A stretch of DNA of 15,853 nucleotides from an uncultured Eggerthellaceae bacterium (GTDB taxonomy: Bacteria > Actinomycetota > Coriobacteriia > Coriobacteriales > Eggerthellaceae), in the NCBI GenBank assembly GCA_934630905.1, contig CAKTXN010000042.1, forward strand, positions 1 through 15,853, in the 5' to 3' direction. The notes beneath the pieces are model-generated. The model made no database searches and was not told where the DNA came from. It saw nothing but the letters and a program-made list of their open reading frames with translations. The translations under genes were made by a program, and so were the position numbers. The stretch's first letter is position 1; the number at the start of each line of letters is the position of its first letter. Below, piece after piece: positions 1-6,314 of the stretch.

Positions 1-2495
1 CCCCTTACCAGCAGGGGAAGTGGTACGCCGACAACCTGCCGTATTCCATTCGCCCGCGGCGCATCATCGTGTGCAATTTCAGCGAGATCCGCATCTACGA
101 TCAGGATTGCCCCAACCCGGAAAAGGAGTTCGTCTCCCTTTCGCTCGAGGAGCTCCCGGATAAGCTTTTTGTGCTCGGTTTCATTGCCGACAAGAGCGAA
201 TCGCGCTACGTGAAGGAGAAGGAGCTCTCCGTTCAGGCGGGCGAGATCGTAGGCAGGCTGTACAGGTCCTTCGCCGCGCAGTATGCAAATATCGACGCCG
301 ACAAACATGAGCAGCGATCGCTGAACGTGCTGCTGGTCAGGCTCGTGTTCCTCCTGTTCGCCGAGGACGCCGGCCTTTTGCAAGAACATCAGGCGTTCCT
401 CCGCTACATGGAGAAGACGACCACGGCCCAGATGCGCAAGGCGCTCATCGACCTGTTCCGCATCCTGGACACGCCCTGCGACTTGCGCGATCCGTACGAA
501 GACCCCGAGCTGCTCGCCTTCCCGTACGTCAACGGCGGGCTGTTCGCCGACGAGGGCATCGTCATCCCGCAGTTCACCGATCGGATCAGGGAGGATCTGC
601 TGACCGAGGCGTCGGCCGGGTTCGACTGGAAGGACATCAGCCCCACCATCTTCGGCGCCGCCTTCGAGAGCACCCTCAATCCCGCTGCCCGCAGGTCGGG
701 AGGCATGCACTACACCAGCGTGGAGAACATACACAAGGTCATCGACCCGCTGTTCTTGGATGACTTGAAGGCCGAGCTCGCCGCCATCGAGGGCGAGAAG
801 GTCGAGCGGACGCGCAACGCCAAGCTTCGCATCTTCCAGAAGAAGCTCTCCGAGCTGACGTTTCTCGACCCTGCCGCCGGCAGCCACAACTTCCTCACCG
901 AAACCTACATCAGCCTGCGCAAGCTGGAGCTGCGCGTCATCGAGGACCTGCAAGGCGATCAGTCAAGTATCCTGGGCGACGCCATCATGGTCAACATCGG
1001 GCAGTTCTATGCCATCGAGATAAACGACTTCGCGGTATCGGTGGGCAAGACGGCGCTTTGGATCGCCGAGCAGCAGATGATGGAGCGCACCCAGGAGCTT
1101 CTGCCTTATCGGGAGTTCGACTTCCTGCCGCTGAAGAGCATCGCGAACAGCGTGTGCGGAAACGCCCTGCGCATTGACTGGAACGATGTCCTGCCCGCAG
1201 GAAAATGCAGCTACATCATCGGGAACCCGCCATTTTTGGGCGCGAAGATGCAGAGCGCGGAGCAGCGCTCGGAGCTTCATGACGTATTCCACGGGGCGAA
1301 GAACTGCGGAACCATCGATTACGTTTCGGGCTGGTACATGAAGGCGGCGGAGTACATGGGCGATCACCCGATCCGCTGCGCTTTCGTCTCCACCAACTCC
1401 ATCTGCCAAGGAGAGCAGGTCGCCAATATCTGGAAGCCCATCGCCGACCTCGGCGTGCATATCGACTTCGCCCACGACACGTTCCGCTGGAGAAGCGAGG
1501 CGAGCGACCAGGCCCACGTGTTCGTCGTGATCGTGGGGTTCTCCAAGCAGGATGTCCCGAAGAGGCTGTTCCACCATCCCTCGCCGGACAGGGATGCGAT
1601 TTGCACAGAGGTTGATAGCCTTAACTGTTACCTTAAAAATGCACCTAACGTCTTAATCGATAGGAGGCCAAATCCTCTCTGCGATGTTCCAAAGATGACT
1701 AAGGGCTGTCAGCCGACTGACGGAGGGAATCTAATTATTGAATCCGATGATATAGCTGATTTTCTACTTAAGGAGCCGAGGGCGGAGCGTTTTATCAAGA
1801 AACTGATTGGTGCGAAGGAATTTATCCAAAGGAGGCCGAGGTATTGCTTGTGGCTCGTAGGAGCCTCGGCGGATGAAATACAGGACATGCCGGAAGTTAG
1901 GCGAAGGGTTGATGCTTGCAGGAAGATGCGTCTTTCGAGTTCGCAGGAAGGTACCAGAAAGCTCGCGGACCATCCCGAAACTTTTAGGGAGACATACAAT
2001 CCTGATACTTGCCTGATTGTGCCAATGGCATCTTCGGAGCGGCGATTCTATCTTCCTATGGGGTTTGTGGGACCAGACACCATTTCGACAAATTTGAATT
2101 TAATCATTCAGGACGCATCGTTGTTTCATTACGGTGTCCTGCAGTCCCAGTTCCACAACGCGTGGATGCGCACGGTGTGCGGGCGCCTCAAGAGCGATTA
2201 CCGGTATTCCGCCGGGGTCGTCTACAACAACTTCGTGTGGCCGGATCCGACAGAGGCCCAGCGCTCCGAGATCGAGCGTTTAGCGCAGGCGGTCCTGGAC
2301 GCGCGCGATGCCCATCCGGGCAAGTCGCTCGCCGACCTCTACGACCCCGATAAGATGCCCGCCGACTTGCTTGCGGCGCATCACGCGCTGGACGCCGCAG
2401 TCGAGGCCGCCTACGGCGTTGGCTTCCAGGGCGATGAGGAGGAGATCGTGGCGCATCTGTTCAAACTCTATGCGCAGAAGGTCGGCAACCAATAG
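1..2495 (+). CDS. MmeI-like class I SAM-dependent DNA methyltransferase / type IIL restriction-modification protein, 5'-truncated
   Basis: This protein probably methylates adenine in a specific DNA site; full-length relatives also carry an N-terminal nuclease. The reading frame is open from base 3 without a start, and its first residues (PYQQGKWYADNLPYSIRPRR) match the end of the N-terminal domain of this family, so the GTG at 69 is internal and the true start lies left of the window. Numbering from that GTG, the SAM-binding motif I is DPAAGSHNF (267-275) and the catalytic motif IV is NPPF (386-389). A target-recognition region spans about 510-690, followed by a conserved C-terminal part (SDYRYSAGVVYNNFVWPDPT, then a helical tail). 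The nuclease D-ExK motif, if present, is outside the window, so methylase-only and methylase-nuclease forms cannot be told apart. Two oddities are a His in place of the usual second Gly of motif I and a sharp drop in GC content over the recognition region. Family assignment is firm; target and restriction activity are unknown. Confidence 0.88.
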   Translation, partial: PYQQGKWYADNLPYSIRPRRIIVCNFSEIRIYDQDCPNPEKEFVSLSLEELPDKLFVLGFIADKSESRYVKEKELSVQAGEIVGRLYRSFAAQYANIDADKHEQRSLNVLLVRLVFLLFAEDAGLLQEHQAFLRYMEKTTTAQMRKALIDLFRILDTPCDLRDPYEDPELLAFPYVNGGLFADEGIVIPQFTDRIREDLLTEASAGFDWKDISPTIFGAAFESTLNPAARRSGGMHYTSVENIHKVIDPLFLDDLKAELAAIEGEKVERTRNAKLRIFQKKLSELTFLDPAAGSHNFLTETYISLRKLELRVIEDLQGDQSSILGDAIMVNIGQFYAIEINDFAVSVGKTALWIAEQQMMERTQELLPYREFDFLPLKSIANSVCGNALRIDWNDVLPAGKCSYIIGNPPFLGAKMQSAEQRSELHDVFHGAKNCGTIDYVSGWYMKAAEYMGDHPIRCAFVSTNSICQGEQVANIWKPIADLGVHIDFAHDTFRWRSEASDQAHVFVVIVGFSKQDVPKRLFHHPSPDRDAICTEVDSLNCYLKNAPNVLIDRRPNPLCDVPKMTKGCQPTDGGNLIIESDDIADFLLKEPRAERFIKKLIGAKEFIQRRPRYCLWLVGASADEIQDMPEVRRRVDACRKMRLSSSQEGTRKLADHPETFRETYNPDTCLIVPMASSERRFYLPMGFVGPDTISTNLNLIIQDASLFHYGVLQSQFHNAWMRTVCGRLKSDYRYSAGVVYNNFVWPDPTEAQRSEIERLAQAVLDARDAHPGKSLADLYDPDKMPADLLAAHHALDAAVEAAYGVGFQGDEEEIVAHLFKLYAQKVGNQ

Positions 2496-2556
2496 GGCAC
2501 CTTGCTCGATAGGTCGGCTTTACGCAGTGCTTGTTGCCAAAAGGCCCTTCATTTCG

Positions 2557-2732
2557 GGCAAATCGACGATAATCGGTGGTCGGTGATTTGGCGGTCAGCC
2601 TATCGATTTTCATGCAGCCATTTGACCTGGTATTATATTGCTGTGAAAAATCGAATCAATGCTGTCAGCCGCTTTAAGTGCTAAATTTGCAGCTTGTAAG
2701 GCGAGCGAACCACCGAATATCGTCGATTTGCC
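2557..2732. repeat. Imperfect 24-bp inverted repeat pair
   Basis: The arm GGCAAATCGACGATAATCGG and its next four bases (2557-2580) reappear in reverse complement at 2709-2732 with a single mismatch. The arms are about 128 bp apart. Both are open when read outward and give near-identical peptides (SGKSTIIGG and SGKSTIFGG), which looks like two copies of one short dispersed sequence rather than a gene. The spacing is too long for a simple terminator. What the repeat does is unknown. Confidence 0.6.
2632..2659 (-). promoter_or_regulatory. Possible leftward sigma-70 promoter
   Basis: On the minus strand TTGATT (2659-2654) and a perfect TATAAT (2637-2632) are 16 bp apart. Transcription would run left into the 3' end of the methyltransferase gene in antisense. 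No open frame with a ribosome binding site follows, so it may be a chance match in an AT-rich stretch or may drive a small RNA. Confidence 0.25.
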
Positions 2733-2849
2733 TGAATTTGCCCTCGCTTTTCCAACAACCGCTCGCCTGAGGTTGCTTTTCGATGCCTCAAACGCCAACA
2801 AAATTCGTCTTTTTTGGCGGAAGGAATTGCACGTTGCCGTACCAGCAAT

Positions 2850-2971
2850 AAAAAGACAGCCTAGGGAAGGCGTTCACCTTACGACTCCGCCTGGATAATG
2901 CTTCATCGAGCTTATGAATCGCTCAACTTATCCAAGCGTCGCAGTTCGGTTCAACCTTCCCCAGGCTGCCT
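2850..2971 (-). terminator. Long nested 3' hairpin with U-tract after the ATPase gene
   Basis: On the minus strand, 24 nt after the ATPase stop codon, AGGCAGCCTGGGGAAGG (2971-2955) pairs with CCTTCCCTAGGCTGTCT (2870-2854), followed directly by TTTTT. Inside lies a second helix, CGCTTGGATAA (2938-2928) with TTATCCAGGCG (2898-2888), extended outward by five pairs (2939-2943 with 2880-2884) after a 3-nt bulge. The apex can form TTCAT/ATGAA. All four imperfect positions are G-U pairs in minus-strand RNA but A-C mismatches in plus-strand RNA, which supports a structure transcribed with the ATPase. The simplest role is an elaborate intrinsic terminator or stable 3' UTR; a processed small RNA is also possible. 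Confidence 0.6.
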
Positions 2972-2994
2972 TTCGGTAAAACGGCACTTATGCC

Positions 2995-5115
2995 TTACTC
3001 ATCACCCTTCGCCGTTTCCGCCGGCAAGTACGGTCGCGCATTCAGCGCGGAAAGCGCAATCGTCGAGCCATTATGGGCAGCCGACGATGCCTGCGGCGAA
3101 ATCACGCCGCCAATACCCAAAGCCAAAAGCAGCGAGTTAAAGCCAATCGTGAAGCGATACCCTGCCGCCATACGCGCCTGCAAAGCGCGGCACAGCTTGC
3201 GCAGCTCTACGAGCGCGCCCAAGTTGTCGGAAACAAGCGAAATATCGGCTGCTTCGCGCGCGACAGCACTTCCGCCGCTCATCGCAATGCTCACGTGCGC
3301 CGCCGCCAAAGCGGGCGCATCGTTCACACCATCGCCAATCATGGCAACCTTGTAGCCTTCTTCTTGCAGCTTGCTTACCAGGGCATGCTTGTCCTCGGGA
3401 AGAAGATTTGCGCGGAATTCGTCCACACCTGCTGCTTCTGCGGCTTTCTGAGCAGCACCGGCATTGTCACCCGTAAGCATAATAATGCGCTTGAAGCCTT
3501 CAGCACGCAGCTGATCCACCACTTCTTTCGTACCCGGCTTCAACGGATCCTCGATATAGATAACACCTGCTAAAACGCCATCGACCGCCATCAGCAAGGG
3601 GGAAGCACCATTTGCTGTGGCATGAATCTTTTCAAGAACCTCGCCGGAAACAGCAATGTGCTCGTCTTCCAAAACGAAATGCTCGCTGCCAATAACGGCG
3701 CGTTTTCCGTCGATGCTGGACGCAATACCGTGCGCAATGATGTACTCCACTTCCGCATGGCGCTCGCGATGCTCCAAACCCTTCTCCAGCGCCGCATTGA
3801 CCACTGCGCGCGCCACAGGATGCGGGAAATGCTCCTCAAAGCAGGCCGCCATACGAAGAATCTCATCGGGAGTAGCTTCGCAATATGATTCAACGCGACA
3901 CACGCTTGGCTCTGCCGCCGTAAGCGTGCCCGTTTTGTCGAACACGATGACGTCGGCTTCGGCCATTGCCTCGAAGTACCGCGACCCCTTGACGATAAAG
4001 CCGTGCTTCGCGCTTTCGCGCTGCGCCGCCATGACCGCAATAGAACCCGAAAGCTTCAACGCGCAAGAATAGTCCACCATAAGCGCTGCAGCCGTTTTCG
4101 AAAGGCTGCGCGTGGTAAGCGCCACCACGCCCGCTAGCAGGAAATTCCATGGAACAAGCTTGTCAGCCATGTTCTCGATACGCTTCTGCGTTGCCGATTT
4201 CATGGCCTCCGACTGCTCCATAAGCGCCACAATAGAACGAATCTTGCTTGCTTGGGGGTCACCCGTGACAAGAATGCAAATCTCGCCATCCTCAACCACG
4301 GTGCCGGCATACACGGTATCGCCCTGCGTGCGCATGATAGCAAGCGGTTCACCGGTAAGCGAGCTTTGGTTCACTGCCGCCTGGCCGCTTATGACTTTAC
4401 CATCAACGGGAATGGAATCCCCCAAACGCGCAACCACAACATCGCCCTGATGGAGCTGGTCAAGCGGAATTTCAATCTCCAAATCGCCCTCAAGTTTGCG
4501 CGCCGCCGTAGGAATAGCCATAAGGCTTTGCGCTAAGCTGCTCTCGGAACGGCGCTGCGTGTAATCTTCCAGGGCATCGGAAACGTGCAGCAGATACATT
4601 GAACGCCCAGCGCTCGCACCATCGCCCTGCATGAATCCCATGGCAATAGCAGCTGCATCAAGCACGGGAACATCAAGCCGGTGCGCCCGAAGCGATGCCC
4701 ACGCCGCACGGAAAAACGGTACGGCATGAATGGCGCGCAGCACCATTTTCACCGGCTGGGGTAAAAACATGCTTCGACAGAAATGCCACAGTGTCATATT
4801 CGCCAAAACGGAGAATAAATGCCGGGGGCGCGGCGCCAAAGCAAGCGAATCTTCCGGTTTCCACCGCTCGATTTGCGCCCGCTGCATCTGCCCTACTTCC
4901 CGCAAAAGCGCTTGCCGCGCCTGATCAAGCGACAAGGAAGCGGTTGCCTGATAACACACGGCAACCGCCCCGATGCGCGGATACACCACGCATTTCGCTA
5001 CGAAGCACTGCTTACCCAAAAGTTCCTCAATGGCAACAGCATGCGCTTCGGGTATTTTTCCGTGCAGGTCAAGGCGAACACGCCCTGGTATGCTGCTTAT
5101 TACGGAATAGCGCAT
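2995..5115 (-). CDS. HMA2-type heavy-metal P-type ATPase (P1B-6-like; FezB-like candidate)
   Basis: A 706-residue membrane ATPase that moves a metal ion across a membrane using ATP. The catalytic set is intact: TGE (254-256), phosphorylated Asp393 in DKTGT, the HP pair (432-433), TGDN (548-551) and GDGVND (594-599). At the metal-site helix, where CPC or SPC normally stands, it has SCA (350-352, in DYSCALKLS). The N-terminus lacks a CxxC metal-binding domain and begins with an IPGRVRL segment (9-15) typical of the HMA2-type domain. These traits fit the P1B-6 group rather than copper, zinc or cobalt pumps. The C-terminal stretch HNGSTIALSALNARPYLP also fits that group. It starts 12 bp after the stop of the small membrane-protein gene, so the two form an operon. 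From memory, P1B-6 ATPases build iron-storing ferrosomes in some anaerobes; iron as substrate is inference. Confidence 0.9.
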   Translation of the reverse strand: MRYSVISSIPGRVRLDLHGKIPEAHAVAIEELLGKQCFVAKCVVYPRIGAVAVCYQATASLSLDQARQALLREVGQMQRAQIERWKPEDSLALAPRPRHLFSVLANMTLWHFCRSMFLPQPVKMVLRAIHAVPFFRAAWASLRAHRLDVPVLDAAAIAMGFMQGDGASAGRSMYLLHVSDALEDYTQRRSESSLAQSLMAIPTAARKLEGDLEIEIPLDQLHQGDVVVARLGDSIPVDGKVISGQAAVNQSSLTGEPLAIMRTQGDTVYAGTVVEDGEICILVTGDPQASKIRSIVALMEQSEAMKSATQKRIENMADKLVPWNFLLAGVVALTTRSLSKTAAALMVDYSCALKLSGSIAVMAAQRESAKHGFIVKGSRYFEAMAEADVIVFDKTGTLTAAEPSVCRVESYCEATPDEILRMAACFEEHFPHPVARAVVNAALEKGLEHRERHAEVEYIIAHGIASSIDGKRAVIGSEHFVLEDEHIAVSGEVLEKIHATANGASPLLMAVDGVLAGVIYIEDPLKPGTKEVVDQLRAEGFKRIIMLTGDNAGAAQKAAEAAGVDEFRANLLPEDKHALVSKLQEEGYKVAMIGDGVNDAPALAAAHVSIAMSGGSAVAREAADISLVSDNLGALVELRKLCRALQARMAAGYRFTIGFNSLLLALGIGGVISPQASSAAHNGSTIALSALNARPYLPAETAKGDE

Positions 5116-5127
5116 AATCCGACTCGC

Positions 5128-5403
5128 CTACTCCGCCTTGTCCTGCGCGCATTCGCACGAAGACGCAGCTTCTTCAGCACCTTCGGCGCAGCCTTCGATA
5201 CCCTTTGCCTGGTATTCTGCTTCTGCCATAATGTCATCGAACTGGGCTTTTGCCTCTTCAACCAGGGATTCGCAGTTCTCCTTTGCTTTCAGGCCCTGCA
5301 CCAGACCTTTCACATAGATATTACGTGCTGTCTTAGACGTAACCGCCTTCACGCCTGCCGTGCCTGCCAGAAAACCTGCGCCTACCAAAATTGCCGGATG
5401 CAT
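5128..5403 (-). CDS. Small DUF6110-like membrane-anchored protein, partner of the P-type ATPase
   Basis: A 91-residue protein with one N-terminal hydrophobic, glycine-rich segment (about 4-20, GAGFLAGTAGVKA, with GxxxG spacing at 10/14). A basic patch follows, then a charged helix (about 38-68), then an acidic tail with cysteines 72, 83 and 85. The GTAGVK...TSKTARNIYVKG pattern is what I recall for the DUF6110 family, which often sits beside HMA2-type P-type ATPases. The start is supported by AAGGAG seven bases upstream. It is the first gene of a two-gene operon with the ATPase. A role in shaping or anchoring the compartment that the ATPase fills, like FezA of ferrosome loci, is inference; an accessory metal-binding subunit is the alternative. 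Confidence 0.8.
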   Translation of the reverse strand: MHPAILVGAGFLAGTAGVKAVTSKTARNIYVKGLVQGLKAKENCESLVEEAKAQFDDIMAEAEYQAKGIEGCAEGAEEAASSCECAQDKAE

Positions 5404-5577
5404 AACCGACTCCTTTCTCTTTTTTGAGCTTTATTGCTCTTTTGTTAACAACATCTAACATTTTATCGAAAAATGATTAGAATGCGAGAAAAAGATAGCC
5501 TGAGTTAACAAATCACCATAAAAAAGTTTCACATTGGAAACATGGATTTGTTGCTCGAACACGAATGGAGCGAAAAT
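5404..5577. promoter_or_regulatory. Divergent control region with two GTTAACAA repeats
   Basis: This AT-rich region separates the minus-strand metal-ATPase operon from the plus-strand ABC transporter. GTTAACAA occurs at 5444-5451 and again in the same orientation at 5504-5511, exactly 60 bp apart. The first copy lies in the palindrome TGTTAACA and has a further TCTAACA just after it. The arrangement suggests operators shared by the two divergent units. A weak plus-strand promoter (CTAACA at 5455, 17 bp, TAGAAT at 5478) is possible. No regulator gene lies next to it, and no clear Fur box was seen. Confidence 0.4.
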
Positions 5578-6303
5578 ATGGCAAAAACCCAGGAAACGGA
5601 CCGGCCCTACGTACACATCACGGGGCTTCGCAAACACTATGGCGAAGGCGATGCGCGTCTTGAAGTGCTCAAAGGTATAAACGTATCCATCGATAAAGGC
5701 GAAATCTGTGTACTTTTAGGTCCTTCTGGTTCGGGAAAATCGACATTTTTGAACATCATAGGCGGTCTTGAGAATGCCGATAGCGGTTCGATTCGCATTG
5801 CCGGTGCTGATCTTGTCCACTTAAACGATCGCCAATTGGGCGAATATCGCCGTCGCGAGCTGGGATTTGTTTTCCAGTTTTACAACTTGGTGGGCGATTT
5901 GACCGTGCGTGAAAATATTGAAGTCTGCAAGCACATCTCGTCAAACCCCCTTGATTTGGATGACCTGCTCAAATCGCTGGGCCTATGGGAACATCGCAAT
6001 AAATTCCCTTCACAGATTTCAGGTGGTCAGCAGCAGCGCTGTGCGATTGGTCGTGCTCTGGTTAAAAACCCCGGTCTTCTGCTCTGCGATGAACCCACCG
6101 GTGCGTTGGATTACAAGACTTCAAAGGAAATCTTGGCACTTATTGAAAGCGTAAACAAACAATACGGCTGCACTGTTGTTATTGTCACGCATAATGATGC
6201 CATTAAGAACATGGCCCACCGCATCCTTCGCCTGCGTGATGGGCAAATCATTGAAAACGAGATCAATAACTCCCCCGTCGCTGCGTGCGATTTGTCCTGG
6301 TAG
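5578..6303 (+). CDS. ABC transporter ATP-binding protein (MacB/LolD-like)
   Basis: A 241-residue ATPase that powers the FtsX-like permease encoded next. Numbered from ATG 5578: Walker A GPSGSGKS (48-55), Q-loop Gln100 in VFQFYNL, signature ISGGQQQR (147-154), Walker B LLLCDEP (167-173) and H-loop His205. Length and motifs match the type VII (MacB/LolD/BceA) group, which uses ATP to move or transmit force to extracytoplasmic substrates rather than classic pore transport. An ATG at 5542 would add 12 residues, but 5578 is preferred because GGAG lies seven bases before it. The stop codon overlaps the ribosome binding site of the permease, so the two are translationally coupled. Substrate unknown; antimicrobial-peptide or lipid handling are options. 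Confidence 0.93.
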   Translation: MAKTQETDRPYVHITGLRKHYGEGDARLEVLKGINVSIDKGEICVLLGPSGSGKSTFLNIIGGLENADSGSIRIAGADLVHLNDRQLGEYRRRELGFVFQFYNLVGDLTVRENIEVCKHISSNPLDLDDLLKSLGLWEHRNKFPSQISGGQQQRCAIGRALVKNPGLLLCDEPTGALDYKTSKEILALIESVNKQYGCTVVIVTHNDAIKNMAHRILRLRDGQIIENEINNSPVAACDLSW

Positions 6304-6307
6304 GAGG
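6302..6307 (+). promoter_or_regulatory. Shine-Dalgarno site overlapping the ATPase stop codon
   Basis: AGGAGG begins inside the TAG stop of the ATP-binding gene and sits seven bases before ATG 6315. It decides the permease start (6315 rather than the in-frame GTG at 6285) and implies coupled translation of the two subunits. Confidence 0.8.
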
Positions 6308-6314
6308 CGTGTCA

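Larger units (their letters stand above)
2496..2994. other. Gene-free 500-bp interval
   Basis: No convincing gene is seen. Short open frames exist on both strands (for example 2659-2898 forward, and 2801-2610 reverse from a TTG), but none has a ribosome binding site or a recognisable domain. The stretch holds a 24-bp imperfect inverted repeat (2557-2580 and 2709-2732), a possible leftward promoter (2632-2659), and a long nested hairpin (2854-2971) just after the stop of the ATPase gene. It also marks the step from the GC-rich methyltransferase to the lower-GC rest of the window, so it may be an island edge. Confidence 0.6.

Noticed and set aside
69..71. GTG as the start of the methyltransferase
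   Set aside because: The frame is open to the left edge and the upstream residues match the family, so this codon is an internal valine.
2854..2971. tRNA-like look (paired ends and GTTCGGTTCAA)
   Set aside because: Too long and no cloverleaf; the pairing is one nested hairpin, and it fits the minus strand.
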